NCBI GenBank assembly: GCA_964019425.1 | Contig: OZ025786.1 | Span: 310,001-374,000 of the forward strand | Source: Flectonema sp. DT1601 | Lineage: Eukaryota > Euglenozoa > Diplonemea > Diplonemida > Diplonemidae | Reading direction: 5' to 3' | DNA length: 64,000 nt | In this document: positions 40,468 to 53,752 of the stretch, piece by piece | Layout: the number at the start of each line of letters is the position of its first letter | Numbering within the stretch: the stretch's first letter is position 1 | Translations under genes and position numbers: made by a program | The notes under the pieces: model-generated | What the model saw: only the letters and a program-made list of their open reading frames with translations | Database searches by the model: none | What the model was told of the DNA's origin: nothing

Positions 40468-41691
40468 ATGAACACCCTCCGCATTGTATCTCGTCAGGTG
40501 AGAGCGCTGACTGTTGTTGCAGGTGTCAGAAGCAGCGCCCCGGCATTTGCCACGCCCACCCTTCAAGTGAGAACCGCAAAGAAGGTTGCGAAGAAGCCAG
40601 TGAAGAAGGTTAAGAAGGTTGTGGCAAAGAAGGTGAAGAAGGCCGCTTCCAAGAAGCCGGTGAAGAAGGTTAAGTCTGTCTCCCTTAAGAAAAACGCCGC
40701 AAAGAAGGTTGCTGCTGCTAAGAAGGCCGTTGCTTTGAAGAAGGCAGCAGCTGCTAAGAAGGCCGTCGTTTTGAAGAAGGCAGCAGCTGCTAAGAAGGCC
40801 GTCGCTTTGAAAAAGGCAGCAGCTGCTAAGAAGGCCGTCGCTTTGAAGAAGGCAGCTGTTGCTAGAGCAGCGAAGAAGGCGGGAATTGCCAAGAAAGCAA
40901 AGAGAGTTGCTGAATTGAAGGCAAAGAAGACAGCGAAGAAGGAGAGACTTGCAAAGAAGGCTGTTGCGTTGAGAAAGAAGACTGCTGCACAGAGAGCCAG
41001 AGTTGCGAAGAAGAATGCCGCGGTGAAGGCTGTGAAGGCTGCTAGAAGAGCAAGAATCGCAAAGAGGAAGGCCGCTCTTAAGGCTAAGGCTGCTGGTAAG
41101 AGAGCAAGAATCGCAAAGAAGAAAGCTGCGGTGAAGGCTGTGAAGGCTGCTAGAAAAGCAAGAATCGTAAAGAAGAGAGACGCAAAGAGAGAGAAGCTTG
41201 CCAAGAAGAGAGCCGCTGTTCAGAAGAAGAGGGACGCGAAGAAAGCCATTAAGGCTTCTGGAGCCGTAAGCCCTTTCACCTTATTTGTGCAGAAATCTAC
41301 TTCCGGCATGAAGGTTAAGACTGACTTAAAATCTGTAGCTGCCGAATGGAATGTATGTATTGCGTAGTAATTACGAGTAAAGTTTATATTTCTTGCTGTT
41401 TTAATTCGGAATTACAAGTTCCTTTCTGAGTTTGAAATCAGAGATTTGATAATTCAACAACAGGCATTGAGTGAGGGACAGAAGAAGACTTACCGTGACC
41501 AAGCGAAGAAGAACCTCGCCGCAAGAAATGCCACCAGGCAGAGTCTTAAGAAGAAGCCGACGAAGTACGCTGTCTTTGTGAAGAAGAACTTTGCCGCCGC
41601 CTTCGCGGATGCGAAGAAGACTAACTCTAACATCAAGGCAGCTTTCAAAGTTGCATCCGCGGCTGTTGCAAAGAAGTACAAGAGCCAGTAA
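40468..41691 (+). CDS. KAP-like mitochondrial HMG-box protein, array unit 2
   Basis: Exons 40468-41352 and 41464-41691, 370 residues. It differs from unit 1 mainly by one 18-residue module fewer (four 12-residue modules and one 18-residue module), by APAFATP in place of APAFAAP in the presequence region, and by SPFTLFVQKSTSGMKVK at the start of the HMG box. Confidence 0.87.
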
Positions 41692-42367
41692 AGGATGAAT
41701 ATTTGGACAAGATCCTCCCAGTAGTAACTTAGTGTTATTACTCTGCCCCAACCCCAGTTGTTTATTTCCCTCAGTTTCTCCCCCCTCTGTATTTCGCAAG
41801 CCGCGACTGAGATAGTTCTCGGAAGCTGTAATCGGGTTTATTCTTCGCATATTGGGTGTCGAGAAAAGGCGAGGTAATTGAAAACCTGCGTAGAACGAAC
41901 GATTAAAGTACAACCAGTTAGATTGTGTGTAGGCTAACATTGGTTCTTAGAATCTCTTTTTAGACATTTCTTTTTTTTTTTCATTTTCTTCCATTTCATC
42001 GGTATAACAATTCGAGGTGTCTCTTGTTCTCTGTGTCTGTGTTGACTGTGTGAATTGAGAGCCTTTCGTATTTGTTATTCATTTCAAACGATAACAAGTA
42101 ATTGTGATTATTGTTAATTTGTAAAACTCATTTTCTTCAAGGGAAAGCAAGATGATGTCATTTTGAAGGGCGATGGTTGTGTAAGTAGAGATGGCTCTTC
42201 ACCATTTTCACTAACTGTGTACATTGTGACACAGCTGCTGCAATGATTGTTGAGAATCTTGTTCGGAAGCACCTTACTACTGTTGTCTTTCTTGAACCAT
42301 TGATTACAGAGTGTCCCTCGCCGTCAGCTTCTTCCCACAGATTCAAACACCCGTTTTCTTTCAAAAA

Positions 42368-43582
42368 ATGAACACCCTCCGCATTGTGTCTCGTCAGGTG
42401 AGAGCGCTGACTGTTGTTGCAGGTGTCAGAAGCAGCGCCCCGGCATTTGCCGCGCCCACCCTTCAAGTGAGAACCGCAAAGAAGGTTGCGAAGAAGCCAG
42501 TGAAGAAGGTTAAGAAGGTTGTGGCAAAGAAGGTGAAGAAGGCCGCTTCCAAGAAGCCGGTGAAGAAGGTTAAATCTGTCTCCCTTAAGAAAAACGCCGC
42601 AAAGAAGGTTGCTGCTGCTAAGAAGGCCGTTGCTTTGAAGAAGGCAGCAGCTGCTAAGAAGGCCGTCGCTTTGAAGAAGGCAGCTGTTGCTAGAGCATCG
42701 AAGAAGGCGGGAATTGCCAAGAAAGCAAAGAGAGCTGCTGAATTGAAGGTAAAGAAGACAGCGAAGAAGGAGAGAATTGCAAAGAAGGCTGTTGCGTTGA
42801 GAAAGAAGACTGCTGCACATAGAGCCAGAATTGCGAAGAAGAATGCTGCGGTGAAGGCGGTGAAGGCTGTGAAGGCTGCTAGAAAAGCAAGAATCGCAAA
42901 GAGGAAGGCCGCTCTTAAGGCTAAGGCTGCTGGTAAGAGAGCAAGAATCGCAAAGAGGAAGGCCGCTCTTAAGGCTAAGGCAGCTGGTAAGAGAGCAGGA
43001 ATTGCAAAGAAGAAAGCTGCGGTGAAGGCTGTGAAGGCTGCTAGAAGTGCAAGAATCGCAAAGAAGAGAGACGCAAAGAGAGAGAAGCTTGCCAAGAAGA
43101 GAGCCGCTGTTCAGAAGAAGAGGGACGCGAAGAAAGCCATTAAGGCTTCTGGAGCCGTAAGCCCTTTCACATTATTTGTGCAGAAATCTACTTCCGGCAT
43201 GAAGGTTAAGACTGACTTAAAATCTGTAGCTGCCGAATGGAATGTATGTATTGCGGAGTAATTACGAGTAAAGTTTATATTTCTTGCTGTTTTAATTCGG
43301 AATTACAAGTTCCTTTCTGAGTTTGAAATCAGAGATTTGATAATTCAACAACAGGCATTGAGTGAGGGACAGAAGAAGACTTACCGTGACCAAGCGAAGA
43401 AGAACCTCGCCGCAAGAAATGCCACCAGGCAGAGTCTTAAGAAGAAGCCGACGAAGTACGCTGTCTTTGTGAAGAAGAACTTTGCCGCCGCCTTCGCGGA
43501 TGCGAAGAAGACTAACTCTAACATCAAGGCAGCTTTCAAAGTTGCATCCGCGGCTGTTGCAAAGAAGTACAAGAGCCAGTAA
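42368..43582 (+). CDS. KAP-like mitochondrial HMG-box protein, array unit 3
   Basis: Exons 42368-43243 and 43355-43582, 367 residues. It has only two 12-residue modules, two 18-residue modules (the second ending KRAGIAKK) and an extra KAV repeat (VKAVKAVKAARKA). Inside the intron the usual fourth in-frame stop TAG is GAG, so read-through would end one codon later at TAA. Splice sites are unchanged. Confidence 0.87.
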
Positions 43583-44260
43583 AGGATGAATATTTGGACA
43601 AGATCCTCCCAGTAGTAACTTAGTGTTATTACTCTGCCCCAACCCCAGTTGTTTATTTCCCTCAGTTTCTCCCCCCCTCTGTATTTCGCAAGCCGCGACT
43701 GAGATAGTTCTCGGAAGCTGTAATCGGGTTTATTCTTCGCATATTGGGTGTCGAGAAAAGGCGAGGTAATTGAAAACCTGCGTAGAACGAACGATTAAAG
43801 TACAACCAGTTAGATTGTGTGTAGGCTAACATTGGTTCTTAGAAACTCTTTTTAGACATTTCTTTTTTTTTTTTCATTTTCTTCCATTTCATCGGTATAA
43901 CAATTCGAGGTGTCTCTTGTTCTCTGTGTCTGTGTTGACTGTGAGAATTGAGAGCCTTTCGTATTTGTTATTCATTTCAAACGATAACAAGTAATTGTGA
44001 TTATTGTGAATTCGTAAAACTCATTTTCTTCAAGGGAAAACAAGATGATGTCATTTTGAAGGGCGATGGTTGTGTAAGTAGAGATGGCTCTTCACCATTT
44101 TCACTAACTGTGTACATTGTGACACAGCTTCTGCAATGATTGTTGAGAATCTTGTTCGGAAGCACCTTACTACTGTTGTCTTTCTTGAACCATTGATTAC
44201 AGAGTGTCCCTCGCCGTCAGCTTCTTCCCACAGATTCAAACACCCGTTTTCTTTCAAAAA

Positions 44261-45592
44261 ATGAACACCCTCCGCATTGTGTCTCGTCAGGTGAGAGCGC
44301 TGACTGTTGTTGCAGGTGTCAGAAGCAGCGTCCCGGCATTTGCCGCGCCCACCCTTCAAGTGAGAACCGCAAAGAAGGTTGCGAAGAAGCCAGTGAAGAA
44401 GGTTAAGAAGGTTGTGGCAAAGAAGGTGAAGAAGGCCGCTTCCAAGAAGCCGGTGAAGAAGGTTAAGTCTGTCTCCCTTAAGAAAAACGCCGCAAAGAAG
44501 GTTGCTGCTGCTAAGAAGGCCGTTGCTTTGAAGAAGGCAGCAGCTGCTAAGAAGGCCGTCGTTTTGAAGAAGGCAGCAGCTGCTAAGAAGGCCGTCGCTT
44601 TGAAAAAGGCAGCAGCTGCTAAGAAGGCCGTCGCTTTGAAGAAGGCAGCTGTTGCTAGAGCAGCGAAGAAGGCGGGAATTGCCAAGAAAGCAAAGAGAGT
44701 TGCTGAATTGAAGGCAAAGAAGACAGCGAAGAAGGAGAGACTTGCAAAGAAGGCTGTTGCGTTGAGAAAGAAGACTGCTGCACAGAGAGCCAGAGTTGCA
44801 AAGAAGAATGCCGCGGTGAAGGCTGTGAAGGCTGCTAGAAAAGCAAGAATCGCAAAGAGGAAGGCCGCTCTTAAGGCTAAGGCTGCTGGTAAGAGAGCAA
44901 GAATCGTAATGAAGAAGGCCGCTCTTAAGGCTAAGGCTGCTGGTAAGAGAGCAAGAATCGTAATGAAGAAGGCCGCTCTTAAGGCTAAGGCTGCTGGTAA
45001 GAGAGCAAGAATCGTAAAGAAGAAGGCAGCTCTTAAGGCTAAGGCTGCTGGTAAGAGAGCAAGAATCGCAAAGAAGAGAGACGCAAAGAGAGAGAAGCTT
45101 GCCAAGAAGAGAGCCGCTGTTCAGAAAAAGAGGGACTCGAAGAAAGCCATTAAGGCCTCTGGAGCAGTAGGCCCTTACTCCTTATTTGTGCAGAAGACTA
45201 CTTCCGGCAAGAAGGGTATGACTGACTTAAAATCTGTAGCTGCCGAATGGAATGTATGTATTGCGTAGTAATTACGAGTAAAGTTTATATTTCTTGCTGT
45301 TTTAATTCGGAATTACAAGTTCCTTTCTGAATTTGAAATCAGAGATTTGATAATTCAACAACAGGCATTGAGTGAGGGACAGAAGAAGACTTACCGTGAC
45401 CAAGCGAAGAAGAACCTCGCCGCAAGAAATGCCACCAGGCAGAGTCTTAAGAAGAAGCCGACGAAGTACGCTGTCTTTGTGAAGAAGAACTTTGCCGCCG
45501 CCTTCGCGGATGCGAAGAAGACTAACTCTAACATCAAGGCAGCTTTCAAAGTTGCATCCGCGGCTGTTGCAAAGAAGTACAAGAGCCAGTAA
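44261..45592 (+). CDS. KAP-like mitochondrial HMG-box protein, array unit 4 (longest)
   Basis: Exons 44261-45253 and 45365-45592, 406 residues. It has four 12-residue and four 18-residue modules. Two of the latter carry RARIVMKKAALKAKAAGK, a variant found only here, which indicates local module duplication after the change arose. The HMG box begins SGAVGPYSLFVQKTTSGKKG. Confidence 0.87.
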
Positions 45593-46270
45593 AGGATGAA
45601 TATTTGGACAAGATCCTCCCAGTAGTAACTTAGTGTTATTACTCTGCCCCAACCCCAGTTGTTTATTTCCCTCAGTTTCTCCCCCCCTCTGTATTTCGCA
45701 AGCCGCGACTGAGATAGTTCTCGGAAGCTGTAATCGGGTTTATTCTTCGCATATTGGGTGTCGAGAAAAGGCGAGGTAATTGAAAACCTGCGTAGAACGA
45801 ACGATTAAAGTACAACCAGTTAGATTGTGTGTAGGCTAACATTGGTTCTTAGAATCTCTTTTTAGACATTTCTTTTTTTTTTTTCATTTTCTTCCATTTC
45901 ATCGGTATAACAATTCGAGGTGTCTCTTGTTCTCTGTGTCTGTGTTGACTGTGTGAATTGAGAGCCTTTCGTATTTGTTATTCATTTCAAACGATAACAA
46001 GTAATTGTGATTATTGTGAATTCGTAAAACTCATTTTCTTCAAGGGAAAGCAAGATGATGTCATTTTGAAGGGCGATGGTTGTGTAAGTAGAGATGGCTC
46101 TTCACCATTTTCACTAACTGTGTACATTGTGACACAGCTGCTGCAATGATTGTTGAGAATCTTGTTCGGAAGCACCTTACTACTGTTGTCTTTCTTGAAC
46201 CATTGATTACAGAGTGTCCCTCGCCGTCAGCTTCTTCCCACAGATTCAAACACCCGTTTTCTTTCAAAAA

Positions 46271-47449
46271 ATGAACACCCTCCGCATTGTGTCTCGTCAG
46301 GTGAGAGCGCTGACTGTTGTTGCAGGTGTCAGAAGCAGCGCCCCGGCATTTGCCGCGCCCACCCTTCAAGTGAGAACCGCAAAGAAGGTTGCGAAGAAGC
46401 CAGTGAAGAAGGTTAAGAAGGTTGTGGCAAAGAAGGTGAAGAAGGCCGCTTCCAAGAAGCCGGTGAAGAAGGTTAAGTCTGTCTCCCTTAAGAAAAACGC
46501 CGCAAAGAAGGTTGCTGCTGCTAAGAAGGCCGTTGCTTTGAAGAAGGCAGCAGCTGCTAAGAAGGCCGTCGTTTTGAAGAAGGCAGCAGCTGCTAAGAAG
46601 GCCGTCGCTTTGAAAAAGGCAGCAGCTGCTAAGAAGGCCGTCGCTTTGAAGAAGGCAGCTGTTGCTAGAGCAGCGAAGAAGGCGGGAATTGCCAAGAAAG
46701 CAAAGAGAGCTGCTGAATTGAAGGCAAAGAAGACAGCGAAGAAGGAGAGACTTGCAAAGAAGGCTGTTGCGTTGAGAAAGAAGACTGCTGCACAGAGAGC
46801 CAGAGTTGCGAAGAAGAATGCCGCGGTGAAGGCGGTGAAGGCTGTGAAGGCTGCTAGAAGAGCAAGAATCGCAAAGAGGAAGGCCGCTCTTAAGGCTAAG
46901 GCTGCTGGCAAGAGAGCAAGAATCGCAAAGAAGAGAGACGCAAAGAGAGAGAAGCTTGCCAAAAAGAGAGCCGCTGTTCAGAAGAAGAGGGACGCGAAGA
47001 AAGCCATTAAGGCCTCTGGAGCCGTAAGCCCTTTCACCTTATTTGTGCAGAAATCTACTTCCGGCAAGAAGGTTAAGACTGACTTAAAATCTGTAGCTGC
47101 CGAATGGAATGTATGTATTGCGTAGTAATTACGAGTAAAGTTTATATTTCTTGCTGTTTTAATTCGGAATTACAAGTTCCTTTCTGAATTTGAAATCAGA
47201 GATTTGATAATTCAACGACAGGCATTGAGTGAGGGACAGAAGAAGACTTACCGTGACCAAGCGAAGAAGAACCTCGCCGCAAGAAATGCCACCAAGCAGA
47301 GTCTTAAGAAGAAACCGACGAAGTACGCTCTTTTCACGAAGAAGAACTTTGCCGCCGCCTTCGCGGATGCGAAGAAGACTAACTCTAACATCAAGGCAGC
47401 TTTCAAAGTTGCATCCGCGGCTGTTGCAAAGAAGTACAAGAGCCAGTAA
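46271..47449 (+). CDS. KAP-like mitochondrial HMG-box protein, array unit 5
   Basis: Exons 46271-47110 and 47222-47449, 355 residues. It has four 12-residue modules and one 18-residue module, plus the VKAVKAVKAARRA insertion. Exon 2 differs from most units in the second box (KYALFTKKNF rather than KYAVFVKKNF), a variant shared with units 9 and 10 and with the left-edge pseudogene. Confidence 0.87.
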
Positions 47450-48128
47450 AGGATGAATATTTGGACAAGATCCTCCCAGTAGTAACTTAGTGTTATTACT
47501 CTGCCCCAACCCCAGTTGTTTATTTCCCTCAGTTTCTCCCCCCCTCTGTATTTCGCAAGCCGCGACTGAGATAGTTCTCGGAAGCTGTAATCGGGTTTAT
47601 TCTTCGCATATTGGGTGTCGAGAAAAGGCGAGGTAATTGAAAACCTGCGTAGAACGAACGATTAAAGTACAACCAGTTAGATTGTGTGTAGGCTAACATT
47701 GGTTCTTAGAAACTCTTTTTAGACATTTCTTTTTTTTTTTTTCATTTTCTTCCATTTCATCGGTATAACAATTCGAGGTGTCTCTTGTTCTCTGTGTCTG
47801 TGTTGACTGTGAGAATTGAGAGCCTTTCGTATTTGTTATTCATTTCAAACGATAACAAGTAATTGTGATTATTGTGAATTCGTAAAACCCATTTTCTTCA
47901 AGGGAAAGCAAGATGATGTCATTTTGAAGGGCGATGGTTGTGTAACTAGAGATGGCTCTTCACCATTTTCACTAACTGTGTACATTGTGACACAGCTGCT
48001 GCAATGATTGTTGAGAATCTTGTTCGGAAGCACCTTACTACTGTTGTCTTTCTTGAACCATTGATTACAGAGTGTCCCTCGCCGTCAGCTTCTTCCCACA
48101 GATTTAAACACCCGTTTTCTTTCAAAAA

Positions 48129-49334
48129 ATGAACACTCTCCGCATTGTGTCTCGTCAGGTGAGAGCGCTGACTGTTGTTGCAGGTGTCAGAAGCAGCGCC
48201 CCGGCATTTGCCACGCCCACCCTTCAAGTGAGAACCGCAAAGAAGGTTGCGAAGAAGCCAGTGAAGAAGGTTAAGAAGGTTGTGGCAAAGAAGGTGAAGA
48301 AGGCCGCTTCCAAGAAGCCGGTGAAGAAGGTTAAGTCTGTCTCCCTTAAGAAAAACGCCGCAAAGAAGGTTGCTGCTGCTAAGAAGGCCGTTGCTTTGAA
48401 GAAGGCAGCAGCTGCTAAGAAGGCCGTCGCTTTGAAGAAGGCAGCTGTTGCTAGAGCATCGAAGAAGGCGGGAATTGCCAAGAAAGCAAAGAGAGTTGCT
48501 GAATTGAAGGCAAAGAAGACAGCGAAGAAGGAGAGACTTGCAAAGAAGGCTGTTGCGTTGAGAAAGAAGACTGCTGCACAGAGAGCCAGAGTTGCAAAGA
48601 AGAATACCGCGGTGAAGGCTGTGAAGGCTGCTAGAAAAGCAAGAATCGCAAAGAGGAAGGCCGCTCTTAAGGCTAAGGCTGCTGGTAAGAGAGCAAGAAT
48701 CGCAAAGAAGAAGGCCGCTCTTAAGGCTAAGGCTGCTGGTAAGAGAGCAAGAATCGCAAAGAAGAAAGCTGCGGTGAAGGCTGTGAAGGATGCTAGAAGA
48801 GCAAGAATCGCAAAGAAGAGAGACGCAAAGAGAGAGAAGCTTGCCAAGAAGAGAGCCGCTGTTCAGAAAAAGAGGGACGCGAAGAAAGCCATTAAGGCCT
48901 CTGGAGCAGTAGGCCCTTACTCCTTATTTGTGCAGAAGACTACTTCCGGCAAGAAGGGTATGACTGACTTAAAATCTGTAGCTGCCGAATGGAATGTATG
49001 TATTGCGTAGTAATTACGAGTAAAGTTTATATTTCTTGCTGTTTTAATTCGGAATTACAAGTTCCTTTCTGAATTTGAAATCAGAGATTTGATAATTCAA
49101 CAACAGGCATTGAGTGAGGGACAGAAGAAGACTTACCGTGACCAAGCGAAGAAGAACCTCGCCGCAAGAAATGCCACCAGGCAGAGTCTTAAGAAGAAGC
49201 CGACGAAGTACGCTGTCTTTGTGAAGAAGAACTTTGCCGCCGCCTTCGCGGATGCGAAGAAGACGAACTCTAACATCAAGGCAGCTTTCAAAGTTGCATC
49301 CGCGGCTGTTGCAAAGAAGTACAAGAGCCAGTAA
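48129..49334 (+). CDS. KAP-like mitochondrial HMG-box protein, array unit 6
   Basis: Exons 48129-48995 and 49107-49334, 364 residues. It has two modules of each type and KNTAVKAV and VKDARRA substitutions. A C-to-T change in the 5' leader creates an in-frame TAA upstream of the ATG at 48129. This independently supports that ATG (MNTLR) as the family's true start. Confidence 0.88.
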
Positions 49335-50012
49335 AGGATGAATATTTGGACAAGATCCTCCCAGTAGTAACTTAGTGTTATTACTCTGCCCCAACCCCAG
49401 TTGTTTATTTCCCTCAGTTTCTCCCCCCCTCTGTATTTCGCAAGCCGCGACTGAGATAGTTCTCGGAAGCTGTAATCGGGTTTATTCTTCGCATATTGGG
49501 TGTCGAGAAAAGGCGAGGTAATTGAAAACCTGCGTATAACGAACGATTAAAGTACAACCAGTTAGATTGTGTGTAGGCTAACATTGGTTCTTAGAAACTC
49601 TTTTTAGACATTTCTTTTTTTTTTTTCATTTTCTTCCATTTCATCGGTATAACAATTCGAGGTGTCTCTTGTTCTCTGTGTCTGTGTTGACTGTGAGAAT
49701 TGAGAGCCTTTCGTATTTGTTATTCATTTCAAACGATTATAAGTAATTGTGATTATTGTGAATTCGTAAAACTCATTTTCTTCAAGGGAAAACAAGATGA
49801 TGTCATTTTGAAGGGCGATGGTTGTGTAAGTAGAGATGGCTCTTCACCATTTTCACTAACTGTGTACATTGTGACACAGCTGCTGCAATGATTGTTGAGA
49901 ATCTTGTTCGGAAGCACCTTACTACTGTTGTCTTTCTTGAACCATTGATTACAGAGTGTCCCTCGCCGTCAGCTTCTTCCCACAGATTCAAACACCCGTT
50001 TTCTTTCAAAAA

Positions 50013-51236
50013 ATGAACACCCTCCGCATTGTGTCTCGTCAGGTGAGAGCGCTGACTGTTGTTGCAGGTGTCAGAAGCAGCGCCCCGGCATTTGCCACGC
50101 CCACCCTTCAAGTGAGAACCGCAAAGAAGGTTGCGAAGAAGCCAGTGAAGAAGGTTAAGAAGGTTGTGGCAAAGAAGGTGAAGAAGGCCGCTTCCAAGAA
50201 GCCGGTGAAGAAGGTTAAGTCTGTCTCCCTTAAGAAAAACGCCGCAAAGAAGGTTGCTGCTGCTAAGAAGGCCGTCGCTTTGAAGAAGGCAGCTGTTGCT
50301 AGAGCAGCGAAGAAGGCGGGAATTGCCAAGAAAGCAAAGAGAGTTGCTGAATTGAAGGCAAAGAAGACAGCGAAGAAGGAGAGACTTGCAAAGAAGGCTG
50401 TTGCGTTGAGAAAGAAGACTGCTGCACAGAGAGCCAGAGTTGCGAAGAAGAATGCTGCGGTGAAGGCTGTGAAGGCTGCTAGAAGAGCAAGAATCGCAAA
50501 GAGGAAGGCCGCTCTTAAGGCTAAGGCTGCTGGCAAGAGAGCAAGAATCGCAAAGAAGAAGGCCGCCCTTAAGGCTAAGGCAGCTGGTAAGAGAGCAAGA
50601 ATTGCAAAGAAGAAGGCCGCCCTTAAGACTAAGGCAGCTGGTAAGAGAGCAAGAATTGCAAAGAAGAATGCTGCGGTAAAGGCTGTGAAGGCTGCTAGAA
50701 GAGCAAGAATCGTAAAGAAGAGAGACGCAAAGAGAGAGAAGCTTGCCAAGAAGAGAGCCGCTGTTCAGAAGAAGAGGGACGCGAAGAAAGCCATTAAGGC
50801 CTCTGGAGCAGTAGGCCCTTACTCCTTATTTGTGCAGAAGACTACTTCCGGCAAGAAGGTTAAGACTGACTTAAAATCTGTAGCTGCCGAATGGAATGTA
50901 TGTATTGCGTAGTAATTACGAGTAAAGTTTATATTTCTTACTGTTTTAATTCGGAATTACAAGTTCCTTTCTGAATTTGAAATCAGAGATTTAATTAATC
51001 AACAACAGGCATTGAGTGAGGGACAGAAGAAGACTTACCGTGACCAAGCGAAGAAGAACCTCGCCGCAAGAAATGCCACCAGGCAGAGTCTTAAGAAGAA
51101 GCCGACGAAGTACGCTGTCTTTGTGAAGAAGAACTTTGCCGCCGCCTTCGCGGATGCGAAGAAGACTAACTCTAACATCAAGGCAGCTTTCAAAGTTGCA
51201 TCCGCGGCTGTTGCAAAGAAGTACAAGAGCCAGTAA
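50013..51236 (+). CDS. KAP-like mitochondrial HMG-box protein, array unit 7
   Basis: Exons 50013-50897 and 51009-51236, 370 residues. It has just one 12-residue module but three 18-residue ones (one reading ALKTKAAGK), so its total length equals unit 2 by a different module mix. The intron 3' end reads GATTTAATTAATC before AACAACAG, a variant shared with unit 10. Confidence 0.87.
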
Positions 51237-51912
51237 AGGATGAATATTTGGACAAGATCCTCCCAGTAGTAACTTAGTGTTATTACTCTGCCCCATCCCC
51301 AGTTGTTTATTTCCCTCAGTTTCTCCCCCCTCTGTATTTCGCAAGCCGCGACTGAGATAGTTCTCGGAAGCTGTAATCGGGTTTATTCTTCGCATATTGG
51401 GTGTCGAGAAAAGGCGAGGTAATTGAAAACCTGCGTAGAACGAACGATTAAAGTACAACCAGTTAGATTGTGTGTAGTCTAAAATTGGTTCTTATAAATT
51501 CTTTTTAGACATTTCTTTTTTTTATTCATTTTCTTCCATTTCCTCGGTATAACAATTCGAGGTGTCTCTTGTTCTCTGTGTCTGTGTTGACTGTGTGAAT
51601 TGAGAGCCTTTCGTATTTGTTATTCATTTCAAACGATAACAAGTAATTGTGATTATTGTGAATTCGTAAAACGCATTTTCTTCAAGGGAAAGCAAGATGA
51701 TGTCATTTTGAAGGGCGATGGTTGTGTAAGTAGAGATGGCTCTTCATCATTTTCACTAACTGTGTACATTGTGACACAGCTGCTGCAATGATTGTTGAGA
51801 ATCTTGTTCGGAAGCACCTTACTACTGTTGTCTTTCTTGAACCATTGATTACAGAGTGTCCCTCGCCGTCAGCTTCTTCCCACAGATTCAAACACCCGTT
51901 TTCTTTCAAAAA

Positions 51913-53073
51913 ATGAACACCCTCCGCATTGTGTCTCGTCAGGTGAGAGCGCTGACTGTTGTTGCAGGTGTCAGAAGCAGCGCCCCGGCATTTGCCACGC
52001 CCACCCTTCAAGTGAGAACCGCAAAGAAGGTTGCGAAGAAGCCAGTGAAGAAGGTTAAGAAGGTTGTGGCAAAGAAGGTGAAGAAGGCCGCTTCCAAGAA
52101 GCCGGTGAAGAAGGTTAAATCTGTCTCCCTTAAGAAAAACGCCGCAAAGAAGGTTGCTGCTGCTAAGAAGGCCGTCGCTTTGAAGAAGGCAGCAGCTGCT
52201 AAGAAGGCCGTCGCTTTGAAGAAGGCAGCTGTTGCTAGAGCAGCGAAGAAGGCGGGAATTGCCAAGAAAGCAAAGAGAGCTGCTGAATTGAAGGCAAAGA
52301 AGACAGCGAAGAAGGAGAGACTTGCAAAGAAGGCTGTTGCGTTAAGAAAGAAGACTGCTGCACAGAGAGCCAGAGTTGCGAAGAAGAATGCTGCGGTGAA
52401 GGCGGTGAAGGCTGTGAAGGCTGCTAGAAGAGCAAGAATCGCAAAGAAGAAGGCCGCTCTTAAGGCTAAGGCTGCTGGTAAGAGAGCAAGAATCGCAAAG
52501 AAGAAAGCTGCGGTGAAGGCTGTGAAGGCTGCTAGAAAAGCAAGAATCGTAAAGAAGAGAGACGCAAAGAGAGAGAAGCTTGCCAAGAAGAGAGCCGCTG
52601 TTCAGAAAAAGAGGGACGCGAAGAAAGCCATTAAGGCCTCTGGAGCAGTAGGCCCTTACTCCTTATTTGTGCAGAAGACTACTTCCGGCAAGAAGGTTAA
52701 GACTGACTTAAAATCTGTAGCTGCCGAATGGAATGTATGTATTGCGTAGTAATTACGAGTAAAGTTTATATTTCTTGCTGTTTTAATTCGGAATTACAAG
52801 TTCCTTTCTGAGTTTGAAATCAGAGATTTGATAATTCAACAACAGGCATTGAGTGAGGGACAGAAGAAGACTTACCGTGACCAAGCGAAGAAGAACCTCG
52901 CCGCAAGAAATGCCACCAGGCAGAGTCTTAAGAAGAAGCCGACGAAGTACGCTGTCTTTGTGAAGAAGAACTTTGCCGCCGCCTTCGCGGATGCGAAGAA
53001 AACGAACTCTAACATCAAGGCAGCTTTCAAAGTTGCATCCGCGGCTGTTGCAAAGAAGTACAAGAGCCAGTAA
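51913..53073 (+). CDS. KAP-like mitochondrial HMG-box protein, array unit 8
   Basis: Exons 51913-52734 and 52846-53073, 349 residues. It has two 12-residue modules, one 18-residue module and the VKAVKAVKAARRA insertion. HMG box start SGAVGPYSLFVQKTTSGKKVK. Confidence 0.87.
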
Positions 53074-53752
53074 AGGATGAATATTTGGACAAGATCCTCC
53101 CAGTAGTAACTTAGTGTTATTACTCTGCCCCAACCCCAGTTGTTTATTTCCCTCAGTTTCTCCCCCCCTCTGTATTTCGCAAGCCGCGACTGAGATAGTT
53201 CTCGGAAGCTGTAATCGGGTTTATTCTTCGCATATTGGGTGTCGAGAAAAGGCGAGGTAATTGAAAACCTGCGTAGAACGAACGATTAAAGTACAACCAG
53301 TTAGATTGTGTGTAGGCTAACATTGGTTCTTAGAATCTCTTTTTAGACATTTCTTTTTTTTTTTTTCATTTTCTTCCATTTCCTCGGTGTAACAATTCGA
53401 GGTGTCTCTTGTTCTCTGTGTCTGTGTTGACTGTGTGAATTGAGAGCCTTTCGTATTTGTTATTCATTTCAAACGATAACAAGTAATTGTGATTATTGTG
53501 AATTCGTAAAACTCATTTTCTTCAAGGGAAAGCAAGATGATGTCATTTTGAAGGGCGATGGTTGTGTAAGTAGAGATGGCTCTTCACCATTTTAACTAAC
53601 TGTGTACATTGTGACACAGCTGCTGCAATGATTGTTGAGAATCTTGTTCGGAAGCACCTTACTACTGTTGTCTTTCTTGAACCATTGATTACAGAGTGTC
53701 CCTCGCCGTCAGCTTCTTCCCACAGATTCAAACACCCGTTTTCTTTCAAAAA